Below are positions 52,816 to 61,629 of a stretch of 64,000 bases of DNA, piece after piece. Position 1 is the first letter of the stretch, and each line of letters starts with the position of its first letter. Source of the stretch: Phycisphaerae bacterium RAS2 (GTDB lineage Bacteria > Planctomycetota > Phycisphaerae > UBA1845 > UTPLA1); assembly GCA_007753915.1 (NCBI GenBank), contig CP036352.1, forward strand, positions 2,703,306 to 2,767,305, written 5' to 3'. Under the pieces are notes generated by a model, which saw only the letters and a list, made by a program, of their open reading frames with translations, was not told the origin of the DNA and searched no databases. A program made the translations under genes and the position numbers.

Positions 52816-52930
52816 TGGGTAATTTTCCCCTTGACTTACCCAGTTTCATAACCTACGGTTTTCATAGATAGTTATAAGCGCAAACGGGCAATACGCTGCA
52901 ACCAGACGGATATTACCCACGTATTACCCA
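52816..52930 (+). promoter_or_regulatory. Four TTACCCA boxes and a possible promoter upstream of the sigma-54 activator
   Basis: The heptamer TTACCCA occurs at 52836-52842, 52913-52919 and 52924-52930, and inverted (TGGGTAA) at 52816-52822. Three of the four extend to ATTACCCA. The last two are 11 bp apart, one helical turn. TTGACT at 52831-52836 could be a -35 with TACGGT (52854-52859) as the -10, 17 bp away, so one box abuts it. The pattern suggests a dimeric regulator. Confidence 0.5.
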
Positions 52931-52966
52931 GTAGCCTCGCCCAACCTTTTTCGGTGCTGCACTTCC

Positions 52967-54478
52967 ATGGTCTCTGACGCTACGACATTTCGAAATCTCT
53001 CCCCACGAACGGTGTCCGCCCTCGTCGAAGCATCCGCCGCGATCAACGCTTCACTCTATCTGGGCGACGTGCTCCAAGCCATCGCCATGAAGGCCGCAGC
53101 CGTGCTTCGATCGGAGGCGTCGAGCGTGCTGATGCTGGATCGGCGTCGGAACAAGCTCAAGTTCATGGCGGCCGTCGGCGACCGCGCGTCAGCCCTGATC
53201 GGCGAGGAGTTCGATGCGAACCTCGGCATCGCCGGTCGCGTGGTGGCGACGGCCCAGCCCACGATTGTCGGCGACGTGCGCGAGAACAAGGACTTCTTCA
53301 AGGGCATCGACGCCAAGAGCAGCTTTCAGACGCGCGGCATGATCGCCGCTCCACTCGTCTGGAAGGGCGATGTCATCGGCGTGGTGGAAGTCCTAAACAA
53401 AATCGGCGGCGGCGGATACGAAGACGATGACCTGACGCTGTTGCAAGTCTTCGCGAACCTCGCCGCGGCCGGCGCGCACAACGCGGCCGAGCACACGAAT
53501 CTCGTCAAGGAGAATCGCGGCCTGAAAGAGACGCTGCGCATTGCCGCGCCAATCATCGGAAGCTCGGCATCGCTGCGACAGGTCATGGACATGGTCAACC
53601 GGGTCGCCGGCAGCAATGCGACCGTGTTGCTTCTGGGTGAGACCGGCACCGGCAAGGAGATCACCGCGCGGCAGATTCACGGGGCTAGTCCGCGGGCCGA
53701 CAAGCCGTTCATCGCTATTAATTGCGCCGCATTGCCCGAAACGCTGCTTGAGAGCGAGTTGTTTGGCCACGAGAAGGGCGCTTTCACCGGCGCGCACACC
53801 GACAAGATGGGGCGATTCGAGCTGGCCGACGGCGGCACGCTCTTCCTCGACGAGATCGGTGACATCAGCATGAGCACGCAGGTCAAGCTCCTGCGCGTGC
53901 TGCAAGAGAAGGAATACGTGCGTGTGGGCGGCACGAAGACGATCAGCACCGACGTGCGCATCATTGCCGCGACGAATCGCAACCTTCGAGAGGCGATTGA
54001 GAAAGAATCGTTTCGCGAAGACCTTTATTACCGCCTGAATGTGTTTCCGATCAACCTGCCGCCGCTGCGCCAGCGGCGCGAGGACATCCCCGTTCTCGTC
54101 GATCACTTCATCGCGCTGGCGTCGACACAACTGGGTTGCCGCAGGCCCAACGTGAGCGACGAATCCATGGCACTGCTGGCGAGCTACCACTGGCCCGGCA
54201 ACATCCGCGAGTTGCAGAACGTGGTTGAACGCTCGGTCCTGCTGGCCGACGGCCAAACGCTCACCCCCGCACACCTCCCGCGCGAGATTGTGGGCGAGGA
54301 GACCTTTGCCGAGAACACGAAGCAGGAGTCGTCACTCTGGGGCTACGAGAAGGCGCTGATCGTCAAGGCGCTACGCGAGAACAATTGGAATCAGTCCAAG
54401 GCTGCGCGCTCGCTGGGCATCAGCCGGGACAACCTGCGCTATCGCGTGAAGAAGTTTCAGATCGCCCGACAGGCTTGA
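52967..54478 (+). CDS. Sigma-54-dependent transcriptional activator (GAF-AAA+-Fis)
   Basis: The 503-residue protein has a GAF sensor (about 15-175), the AAA+ domain with Walker [11 protein letters not shown], the sigma-54 contact loop KGAFTGAH, Walker [12 protein letters not shown] and sensor [11 protein letters not shown], and a C-terminal Fis helix-turn-helix ([25 protein letters not shown]). It resembles NifA/NorR-type activators. No receiver domain is present, so a small ligand at the GAF domain is the likely signal. Four TTACCCA boxes lie upstream and may be its own sites. Confidence 0.94.
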   Translation: MVSDATTFRNLSPRTVSALVEASAAINASLYLGDVLQAIAMKAAAVLRSEASSVLMLDRRRNKLKFMAAVGDRASALIGEEFDANLGIAGRVVATAQPTIVGDVRENKDFFKGIDAKSSFQTRGMIAAPLVWKGDVIGVVEVLNKIGGGGYEDDDLTLLQVFANLAAAGAHNAAEHTNLVKENRGLKETLRIAAPIIGSSASLRQVMDMVNRVAGSNATVLLLGETGTGKEITARQIHGASPRADKPFIAINCAALPETLLESELFGHEKGAFTGAHTDKMGRFELADGGTLFLDEIGDISMSTQVKLLRVLQEKEYVRVGGTKTISTDVRIIAATNRNLREAIEKESFREDLYYRLNVFPINLPPLRQRREDIPVLVDHFIALASTQLGCRRPNVSDESMALLASYHWPGNIRELQNVVERSVLLADGQTLTPAHLPREIVGEETFAENTKQESSLWGYEKALIVKALRENNWNQSKAARSLGISRDNLRYRVKKFQIARQA

Positions 54479-54515
54479 TCACAGGCCCGCTCACGCCGGC
54501 CTGCGACCGCGTGCC

Positions 54516-55643
54516 TCAATCCCGCAAGTGTTCCTCGCTGAATCCCGTCGGCAGTTGGTCCTTCAAGAGATCGAGTTGGAGAAGCTCAAGGATCGCCCTC
54601 TCGAGGCTGTTCATTCCTTCGCCGCTCCGCGCCGATAGTTGCACAACCACGCCGGCGGTCAGACGTTGCAATTGCGCCGCAAGCGACCGTGTTCGATCAG
54701 CATCCGCGCAATCCAATTTGTTCAGCACGCAAGCAAACGGGCACTTCCACCCCGTAACGAAGGCGAGTGTCTGCCGCGCCGCATTGATCTCGGGGTCGGT
54801 CGTGCAGGCGTCAAACACTGAAATGACCAAGTCCGCACCCCGCGCCTGCGCCGCTCCGCGCTGAATGGCCTCCGATTCGATCTTGCATTCGGTCATTCGC
54901 AGGCCGGCGGTATCAACGAGCGTGACGGGCCAACCGTCGATCAGCGCCGTCTCCGCCACCCAATCGCGCGTGGTGCCGGGCACGTCGGACGTGATGACCC
55001 GGTCACGACCGATCAGTCGATTCGCGAGCGTGCTCTTGCCGGCGTTGGGCGGGCCGACGATGGCGATCCGAATGCCGCCCATCAGGCGAATCGCCGCGCG
55101 CGTCCGGCGCTCGAAGGCTTCCCGTTGCGACGCGGACCACTGATCGCGCGTCGCGAGGAACGCGGGCAGAATCTCCCGCTGCGTCAGCAACCACTCGGCC
55201 AGGCGCCGCGACTCGGCTCGCAGCAGCGCCGCAAAAACCGCCCGGTCAATCGAATGGCCGAAACCTTCACTCGTCACGAACTGCTGCGAATCGACGACGC
55301 GGACGTCCTGCCGCTCCAACAGCAACAAGACACGCTGCGCGATGCGAACCCCGCCATGAACATGCAGCTCGAAGTCGTCGGATGCTTGACCTGCCGCGCG
55401 CCGCCGAACAATCAGTACATCGTCCAACGTCTCGGCACCATCAACGAGGCATCGCAACGTGGGGCGATCCAATTGCGACGGGCTGGGAGCCTCCGGATCG
55501 TCGCTTGCCCTCGTCGATGCCCTCGAACGGGTCACCAACGACACAACGCGCGGGGCGTCCGGCCCGCGGAGCGCGATCACCGCGATCGCTCCCGGCGCAA
55601 TCGGCGTCAGCAGCGCCGCATGCGTTTCGTCCGCCCCGTTCAT
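54516..55643 (-). CDS. Degenerate MnmE/TrmE-like GTPase
   Basis: The 375-residue protein has an intact G domain: G1 VGPPNAGKSTLANRL, TTRD, G3 LVDTAGLR and G4 NKLD, in the MnmE register (ITSDVPGTTRDWVAE). The N-terminal domain keeps ELHVHGG but has lost most formyl-THF residues. The C-terminus ends FSEEHLRD without the CxGK cysteine needed for tRNA modification, and the protein is about 75 residues shorter than MnmE. It overlaps coaX by 4 bp. It probably does not carry out the canonical U34 modification. Confidence 0.85.
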   Translation of the reverse strand: MNGADETHAALLTPIAPGAIAVIALRGPDAPRVVSLVTRSRASTRASDDPEAPSPSQLDRPTLRCLVDGAETLDDVLIVRRRAAGQASDDFELHVHGGVRIAQRVLLLLERQDVRVVDSQQFVTSEGFGHSIDRAVFAALLRAESRRLAEWLLTQREILPAFLATRDQWSASQREAFERRTRAAIRLMGGIRIAIVGPPNAGKSTLANRLIGRDRVITSDVPGTTRDWVAETALIDGWPVTLVDTAGLRMTECKIESEAIQRGAAQARGADLVISVFDACTTDPEINAARQTLAFVTGWKCPFACVLNKLDCADADRTRSLAAQLQRLTAGVVVQLSARSGEGMNSLERAILELLQLDLLKDQLPTGFSEEHLRD

Positions 55644-56443
55644 GATTCATCCATCAACGGCGCGAATTGCCTGCGAAACGCCAGCCCGATGCCGCGCAGA
55701 CACAAATCCGGAACAACGTTGTCGATGAAATCACACTGACTTCGCACAAGGTCAGCGCCGCCCCCCGTCACAACCAACTGCGGCCACTCGTGCAGCTCCG
55801 TGGCGTAGCGCTCGACGATTTCGCGCAAAGCCCCCACCGCCCCGTACAACACGCCGTTGCGAATCGCCTGCTCCGTGTTTGCGCCATACACCTCGCCGGT
55901 TGCCTCAATCGTCACCAGCGGCAGCGCCGCCGTTCCGTCGTGCAGCGACTGCGCCTGCAACGCCAGCCCAGGCAAGATCGACCCGCCCATAAACACGCCT
56001 TCTTCGTTCACGCAATCTATCGTAATGGCTGTGCCGATGCTCGCGACGGCGCACGCCTTGCCGATCACTTCATACGCCGCGGCCGCCGAGCAGACGCGAT
56101 CAATCCCCACTCGCTCGGGGTTCTCCACGGCCAGCGACATCGGGCGATGCAGATCTTCTCCCACAACAAACGCCGGCGCGTCCAGTTCCTTTGTCAACCG
56201 ATCTCGAACGGTCGCCAGGACATCGGGCACGACCGACGCATAGGCCACGGCTCGAATCGTGTCTTCACCCAGGGCATCGAACGATTCCCTCGCATAGGCC
56301 GCGATCTTGTCCAGATCGGAGTGGGAGAATTTGGCCCACGTGCGGACCGAGCTTCCGACGTACGTGGCGACGGTCACATGCGAGTTGCCGATTTCGACAA
56401 TCAGCAGACTCGCATTGGCCAGCAACTCGGGAGAAAGCGACAT
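55640..56443 (-). CDS. coaX: Type III pantothenate kinase
   Basis: The 267-residue ASKHA-fold kinase has the phosphate loop LIVEIGNSHV, the pantothenate motif ERVGIDRVC, and SIGTAITIDCVNEEGVFMGG with the catalytic aspartate. VTGGGADLV near the end closes the site. It phosphorylates pantothenate, the first step to CoA, and as type III should not be inhibited by CoA. ATGA overlap with the GTPase gene indicates coupled translation. Confidence 0.93.
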   Translation of the reverse strand: MSLSPELLANASLLIVEIGNSHVTVATYVGSSVRTWAKFSHSDLDKIAAYARESFDALGEDTIRAVAYASVVPDVLATVRDRLTKELDAPAFVVGEDLHRPMSLAVENPERVGIDRVCSAAAAYEVIGKACAVASIGTAITIDCVNEEGVFMGGSILPGLALQAQSLHDGTAALPLVTIEATGEVYGANTEQAIRNGVLYGAVGALREIVERYATELHEWPQLVVTGGGADLVRSQCDFIDNVVPDLCLRGIGLAFRRQFAPLMDES

Positions 56444-56545
56444 GAAGCACTCGCAGCGGGACAGTCAACCGCGCGCCGCGACCATCGCAACGGGGTCTTG
56501 CTCCGTGCAAATGATACTGGGAAAGGTGAGATCCGTCAGCGCGGG

Positions 56546-56902
56546 TCAGGCCTGATCGTCCCGCAGATCACCGTGAATCCGACTGATGAGGGCCGTCAGA
56601 TCATGGATGCGCAAAGCCAGACCATCGATGGCATGATCGTGGGCCGCCTGTTCGACCAGCGCGGCTTTGTCGCAGAGGTCGCGCTGGCCGCAATGTGCGC
56701 CGGCCGCCTTCAAGTGATGCGCGACGGAGCGAATCCGCTCGAACGAGCCCGAGCGGAGGGCGTCCAGCAGAGCCTCGGCCCGCGCGGGCAGGGTTCGCAC
56801 GAACGCCTCCGATGTGGTCCAGAGTTCGGCGTCTTGTGTCAGCAGCGCGGACAGAACCGTGTCGGCTGAATCATGCGGCGGCTGATTGGCTGAATCTCCC
56901 AT
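56546..56902 (-). CDS. Hpt (histidine phosphotransfer) domain protein
   Basis: The 118-residue protein is mostly helical with the phosphotransfer motif SVAHHLKAAGAHCGQRDL, matching HxxKxxxxxxG. It would relay phosphate between a hybrid kinase and a response regulator; neither is encoded nearby. ATG at 56902 follows GGGGGGAAG; an ATG at 57007 would add 35 residues of low-complexity sequence and lacks a good ribosome site. Confidence 0.82.
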   Translation of the reverse strand: MGDSANQPPHDSADTVLSALLTQDAELWTTSEAFVRTLPARAEALLDALRSGSFERIRSVAHHLKAAGAHCGQRDLCDKAALVEQAAHDHAIDGLALRIHDLTALISRIHGDLRDDQA

Positions 56903-57200
56903 GGCGGCTTCCCCCCGGTAATCGAGTCCGGCCTGGCCCTGCGGTGCGCGGTCCGATCCTCCGCGCACTTCACTCGGCCCATTCGCCGGTGCGTACGCTT
57001 TCAACATCGAAACGCGGTCTGGTCCGCTTGAGTTGGATGAGGCTCCGTCCGTAAATCACAGCGCGCGGATCAATCCTAAGTCCCAGAAGTTGGCTGCAAC
57101 GGTCCGAGCGATCGCATCGACAGCAGCGAGGGCACCGCCGTACCTTGTCGGACTTCGCCTCGGCCGTTAATCTTCGCGTGGTCCATCCGAGCCATTACCA

Positions 57201-57719
57201 ATGACTGTCCTGCTTGACGCCGCCGGAATTCGCCAGACGCTGGATCGCCTCGCGGGCGAGATCCTCGCCACGTTTCCATCGGACTGCCCGATTGCGATCA
57301 TTGGGATTCGACGGCGCGGCGACGAACTGGCCCGGCGATTGTTGCAGATTCTCGCCGCGCGGGCACCGCGCGAGATTCAATACGGATGTCTTGATATCAC
57401 CCTCTACCGCGACGACCTGGCCGAAGTCGGCCCTGCTGCCGTGGTTCGCACGACCGAAATCGACTTCGACGTCTCCGGGACCTACCTCGTCCTCGTCGAC
57501 GATGTCATCTACACCGGCCGGTCGATCCGCGCCGCTCTCGCCGCCATCATCGACCTGGGTCGCCCGCGCGCGATCAAGCTGGCCGTGCTCGTCGACCGCG
57601 GCGGCCGCGAACTCCCGATCCAGCCCGATTTTGTCGGCATCACTGCGCGCGACGATCGCCGCCCGATCACCGTGCAACTGACCGAAACAGACGGACGCGA
57701 CGAGGTGACCGCCGCATGA
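57201..57719 (+). CDS. pyrR: Bifunctional pyrimidine regulatory protein / uracil phosphoribosyltransferase
   Basis: The 172-residue type I PRTase fold protein has the PRPP loop LVLVDDVIYTGRSIRAAL, an IGIRRRGDELARRL segment and DITLYRDDL, all as in PyrR. It senses UMP/PRPP and in some bacteria binds pyr mRNA; it also makes UMP from uracil. It heads pyrR-pyrB-pyrC with a 4-bp overlap into pyrB. A convincing PyrR-binding attenuator was not found in the leader. Confidence 0.93.
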   Translation: MTVLLDAAGIRQTLDRLAGEILATFPSDCPIAIIGIRRRGDELARRLLQILAARAPREIQYGCLDITLYRDDLAEVGPAAVVRTTEIDFDVSGTYLVLVDDVIYTGRSIRAALAAIIDLGRPRAIKLAVLVDRGGRELPIQPDFVGITARDDRRPITVQLTETDGRDEVTAA

Positions 57720-58744
57720 CGACGCCATCGCACACTGCCCCGCAACGTCCGCTCGCCGCACAGCCCCCGTCGCCGGCCGGCGGCGCGCCGACGCCCCTCG
57801 AATCGCCGCCGCAGGTCAGTTGGCCGCACAAGAACCTCCTCGGGCTGGAAGACCTCACCGCCGCGGAGATTCTGCACCTGCTTGACACCGCCAAGGCGTT
57901 TGAAGACGTCTCGACGCGCAGCGTGAAGAAAGTGCCGGCCCTGCGCGGCCGCGTCGTGGTGAATCTGTTCTTCGAGGACTCCACCCGGACGCGCATGAGC
58001 TTTTCACTTGCGGCGCAGCGCCTTTCCGCCGACGTGATCGACTTCTCCGAAAAGACCAGCTCGCTGAACAAGGGCGAGAGCGTGCGCGACACCGTGCGCA
58101 ACATCGAAGCCATGGGCGTGGACCTCATCGTCGTGCGCCACGGGGCCGCGGGCGTTCCGCATCTCATCGCGCGCAACGTGCAATGCAGCGTCATCAACGC
58201 CGGCGACGGCCGCCACGAGCACCCGACTCAGGGCCTGCTGGACATCTACACGATGCGCCAGGTGAAGAGCCGCATCGCCGGGCTGAAGGTCGCCATCGTC
58301 GGCGACGTGGTGAACTCACGCGTGGCGCGGTCGAACATCCACGGGCTAACGCGGCTCGGCGCCGAAGTGACGCTCGTCGGTCCGACGACACTCGCGCCGC
58401 GCAGTTTCGAGCGGTTCGGCGTGCGCGTTTGCCACGATTTCGACAGCGTCATCGGCGAGTTCGACGTGATCAACATGCTGCGCATCCAGCGCGAGCGCAT
58501 CGCCTCCAATGTCTTCCCCAGCCTCGGCGAATATTCGCGCCTCTTCGGCCTGTCCAACGAGCGAATGAAACGCGCCAAGGCCGATGTGCTGGTCATGCAT
58601 CCCGGCCCCGTCAACCGCGGGATTGAAATGTCGCCGGAAGTCGCCGACGGCGCGCGAAGCGCCATCCTCCGGCAGGTCACCAACGGGCTGGCCGTGCGCA
58701 TGGCGGCCATGTTCCTGTGCAAACAGGCGGGAGAGGCAACGTGA
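57716..58744 (+). CDS. pyrB: Aspartate carbamoyltransferase, catalytic subunit
   Basis: The 342-residue enzyme carries the carbamoyl-phosphate motif FFEDSTRTRMSF, then HPTQGLLDIYT, VAIVGDVVNSRVARSN, MLRIQRER and VMHPGPVNRG. A proline/alanine-rich extension of about 35 residues precedes the core (SWPHKNLLGLEDL). It condenses carbamoyl phosphate with aspartate. No PyrI regulatory chain is encoded nearby. Confidence 0.95.
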   Translation: MTTPSHTAPQRPLAAQPPSPAGGAPTPLESPPQVSWPHKNLLGLEDLTAAEILHLLDTAKAFEDVSTRSVKKVPALRGRVVVNLFFEDSTRTRMSFSLAAQRLSADVIDFSEKTSSLNKGESVRDTVRNIEAMGVDLIVVRHGAAGVPHLIARNVQCSVINAGDGRHEHPTQGLLDIYTMRQVKSRIAGLKVAIVGDVVNSRVARSNIHGLTRLGAEVTLVGPTTLAPRSFERFGVRVCHDFDSVIGEFDVINMLRIQRERIASNVFPSLGEYSRLFGLSNERMKRAKADVLVMHPGPVNRGIEMSPEVADGARSAILRQVTNGLAVRMAAMFLCKQAGEAT

Positions 58745-58769
58745 CCACCACCTCGCGGAGCCTCCACCC

Positions 58770-60077
58770 ATGACGACGCGCCTCCTCATCCGCCGCGGCC
58801 GTGTCATTGACCCGACACAGGGCATCGACGAAATCGCCGACGTAACGCTTGCCCACGGCAAAGTCGCCGCGATCGGCCGCGCCGCCGAACAACCCGGCGA
58901 TCAGGTCATCGACGCCTCGGGGAAAATCGTCTGCCCCGGTCTGATTGACATGCACGTTCACCTGCGGGAGCCGGGCAACGAAGACGCCGAGACGATCGCC
59001 AGCGGCGCCGCGGCTGCCGTCGCGGGCGGCTTCACCTCCATCGTCTGCATGCCGAATACCAAACCAGCTCTGGACACCGAGGCGATGATCGAATTCGTCT
59101 ATCGCCAGGCCGACCGGGCGCGATCCTGCAACGTCTTCCCGATCGGCGCGATCACCAAGGGCCGCGAAGGAAAAGAACTGGCCGAAATCGGGCAGATGGT
59201 CCGCGCCGGCGCGGTCGCTTTCAGCGATGACGGCGTCGGCATTGCCAGCGCCACCGTCATGCTCCGCGCCCTGCAATACGTCGGCATGTTCAACCGGCCG
59301 ATCATCCAGCACTGCGAAGACGCCGATCTCGCCGCGGGCGGCTGCATGAACGCGGGCTTTACGGCCACGCGCCTGGGCCTGCCGGGCATTCCCGCCGCCG
59401 CCGAGGAACTCATGGTGCAACGCGACCTGCTGCTGGCCGAGTCAACCGGTTGTGCCTACCATGTGGCACATATTTCCACCGCCGGCGCGGTGCAACTGGT
59501 GCGCGACGCCAAGCGCCGCGGCATCCGAGTCACCACCGAAGTCTGCCCCCATCACCTCCTGCTCACCGATGAGTTCGTGGAGCAGTACGACACGAATTAC
59601 AAGATGAACCCGCCGCTGCGCTCAAAGACCGACGTCGATGCCTGCATCGCCGGCGTCGCCGACGGCACGATCGACTGCCTGATCACCGATCACGCGCCGC
59701 ACGGCCGCGAGGGCAAGGAGCTGGATTTCCAGGCAGCGCCGTTCGGAATCGTCGGGCTGGAAGTCGCGCTGGGATTGTTCGCGAAGGCGCTCGTCGCGCC
59801 GGGACACTTGAACTGGAATCAATTGATCGCGCGCATGACCACCGCGCCCGCCCGCATCCTGGGTTTGCGAAAAGGCTCGCTCGCGCTCAGCGGCGACGGC
59901 GATGTGACCATCATTGATCCGGATCTCCCGTGGACCGTCGATACAAGCCTGTTTCAATCAAAGAGCCGCAATTGCCCGTACGAGGGGTGGCCGCTCGTGG
60001 GGCGCGCGACGCACACGATTGTCGGCGGGGAGCTGAAGTTCGCCCTTGAAGGATCGCCGTCGAGCATGGTCGCTTAA
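58770..60077 (+). CDS. pyrC: Dihydroorotase
   Basis: The 435-residue type I dihydroorotase has DMHVHLREPGNEDAETI, SIVCMPNTKPA, FSDDGVGI (the aspartate of class I enzymes), YHVAHIST, EVCPHHLLL and ITDHAPHG. It closes carbamoyl aspartate to dihydroorotate. The ATG at 58770, 25 bp after pyrB, fits the family start (LLIRRGRVIDP); the longer frame overlaps pyrB. Confidence 0.95.
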   Translation: MTTRLLIRRGRVIDPTQGIDEIADVTLAHGKVAAIGRAAEQPGDQVIDASGKIVCPGLIDMHVHLREPGNEDAETIASGAAAAVAGGFTSIVCMPNTKPALDTEAMIEFVYRQADRARSCNVFPIGAITKGREGKELAEIGQMVRAGAVAFSDDGVGIASATVMLRALQYVGMFNRPIIQHCEDADLAAGGCMNAGFTATRLGLPGIPAAAEELMVQRDLLLAESTGCAYHVAHISTAGAVQLVRDAKRRGIRVTTEVCPHHLLLTDEFVEQYDTNYKMNPPLRSKTDVDACIAGVADGTIDCLITDHAPHGREGKELDFQAAPFGIVGLEVALGLFAKALVAPGHLNWNQLIARMTTAPARILGLRKGSLALSGDGDVTIIDPDLPWTVDTSLFQSKSRNCPYEGWPLVGRATHTIVGGELKFALEGSPSSMVA

Positions 60078-60471
60078 ACCATGACCGGACAACAAGTTAA
60101 GCTACCCTCGGTTTGGGAGGGGTGTTCTGGTCCCGGACTGCGCCAGATGATTGTCTGTATCAACAACGAAGCGCGCATTCAGAAGCGGCTCAATCACGAT
60201 TCGCGGCCGTTTGCGTCCGATACTTTTTTCTTTGCGTCGCCCCCCATCGCGCGGTACACTTAATCCGGAACTGGACGGAATCTTACGCATCGGCGGTGGT
60301 CAATCGCACCCCGCTGGTGCCGAGTGTGGGGGCGGGAAAGAACGCCAGCGGCCGGCCCGAGTGCCGGGCGCGGTTTCTTAGGTGTTGCCCGCGGCGGTTT
60401 GTGACTGCATTCCGCCGGCTCGTTCCTGTTCGCCGAGTTGCCGATTCGTCGGCCGCTTTCGGGAGACCCAC
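60078..60471. other. Intergenic region with promoter of the PilZ gene
   Basis: No convincing gene. Small frames lack a ribosome site. A promoter-like pair is at 60232-60260, leaving about 200 bases of leader before the PilZ start. Confidence 0.5.
60232..60260 (+). promoter_or_regulatory. Predicted promoter of the PilZ-domain gene
   Basis: TTGCGT (60232-60237) and TACACT (60255-60260) are 17 bp apart; each matches consensus in four of six positions. Confidence 0.45.
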
Positions 60472-60903
60472 ATGTCCGCCAACCTTCCCACTCCGATTCC
60501 GCTCGGTTCGCCCCATCTCCGCACCCCGCCGACCCTCGACCGCTGGGGACTCGGAACGCAAAAACGCAAGCGACTGGATCAGCGCGACTACGAGCGCCGC
60601 GAGGCCGCCTGCGATCTTTGGTTGAGCGACGTGCGCGCGCGAAACGTGCTTCGATGCCGCGTGACAGACATCTCCGACGCGGGCCTCTACGCCAGCGCCC
60701 CCATCGGCTACGGCCTCGCCATTGGTCAGCGTTACGAGCTGCGCATCGTCGTCAGCGATCGCGCGACCGCCGACAGCCCGCCAATGACCAAGTCGCTCGG
60801 CTACGCCACGATCATCCGCACCGAGATCGAAGCCACCGGTTCACAGCATGACCGGGTGGGTTTCGCCGTGCGGTTCGACGTGCCGCAGCTCCTGCCTGTG
60901 TAA
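60472..60903 (+). CDS. PilZ-domain protein
   Basis: The 143-residue protein has the c-di-GMP-binding pair of PilZ domains: RxxxR in QRDYERREA and D/NxSxxG as DISDAG, followed by GLAIGQRYELRIVV and VGFAVRFD strands. It should bind c-di-GMP, possibly made by the GGDEF protein at 41479. An N-terminal proline-rich 35 residues has no motif. GGGAG precedes the ATG; the longer upstream frame is not supported. Confidence 0.85.
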   Translation: MSANLPTPIPLGSPHLRTPPTLDRWGLGTQKRKRLDQRDYERREAACDLWLSDVRARNVLRCRVTDISDAGLYASAPIGYGLAIGQRYELRIVVSDRATADSPPMTKSLGYATIIRTEIEATGSQHDRVGFAVRFDVPQLLPV

Positions 60904-61005
60904 ACACTTCGCCTGCTATATTGGATTCTCCGCCGCGGTGCCTCCGCTTCGTGATCGGTCCGAGCTGCGTTTTGACGGCCGTTGCATTCGTGAACTGCCC
61001 GCTTG

Positions 61006-61023
61006 CTGACGGTCGCGGCTCGG
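61006..61023 (+). repeat. Partial copy of the REP-like core
   Basis: CTGACGGTCGCGGCTCGG is identical to part of the 32-bp repeat at 3557-3588, which shows that the element is dispersed. It lies between the PilZ gene and the convergent zinc-ribbon gene. Confidence 0.65.
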
Positions 61024-61059
61024 GCTGGAACTCGCTCCATTGCCGGTGCCCGGCGCTCC

Positions 61060-61623
61060 TCACCCCGTCCCATCGCGCGGTTTGCGGCGGATCGCGCCGG
61101 CATCGAATGGCACGTCGGCCTGCGGCAGCTTTCGCTGCAGCTTCCAGCGCTCGATGAACCATTGCGGATCGCGGCGGTACTCGTCGATCACGCGCCAGGT
61201 GTAATGCTCGCCGCACTCCGGGCATCGACGATTGTCTTCCAGCCCCGTCAGGTTGTAGCCGCAGTGAATGCAGAACGGCTCCTTGCGAGCCTTGATCGCC
61301 TTGCGAACGACAAAGCCTCCCAGCGACAGCAGTATCGCCCCGGCAAACAGCAACCCCTTCGCCCCCAGCACCAGCAGCAGGCTGGCCATCGGCGGATAGA
61401 AAAACGCCCCCGCAATCACCAGCAGCATCACCACCATCGGCACGGCCAGCACCCACCGCCAGCCGACAAACTGCAGCCCGTCGCGCCAGCTCGGGCGCCA
61501 CCATTGCACCGAGTCCGGCGCGGCGCGCACGTCGCTGGGCGTCCCGACGACGGCCGGCGGCAGCTGCGCCTCAATCGGGCGGGCATCTTCGAGTTGCGAT
61601 CCATCGGGCGGCGAGTCGGGCAT
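61060..61623 (-). CDS. Membrane protein with C-terminal zinc ribbon
   Basis: The 187-residue protein has a proline-rich N-terminus, two or three helices (about 58-100) and the ribbon CIHCGYNLTGLEDNRRCPEC, then a charged tail (YTWRVIDEYRRDPQWFIERW). It is paralogous in its tail to the 50383 protein. It starts 6 bp after the SGNH hydrolase stop, so the two form an operon. Function unknown. Confidence 0.78.
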   Translation of the reverse strand: MPDSPPDGSQLEDARPIEAQLPPAVVGTPSDVRAAPDSVQWWRPSWRDGLQFVGWRWVLAVPMVVMLLVIAGAFFYPPMASLLLVLGAKGLLFAGAILLSLGGFVVRKAIKARKEPFCIHCGYNLTGLEDNRRCPECGEHYTWRVIDEYRRDPQWFIERWKLQRKLPQADVPFDAGAIRRKPRDGTG

Positions 61624-61629
61624 TCGAGC

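Noticed and set aside
57085..57115. A PyrR-binding loop in the pyrR leader (AAGTCCCAGAAGTTGGCT)
   Set aside because: The ARUCC...GAGGYU pattern is not met and no alternative terminator/antiterminator pair could be drawn.
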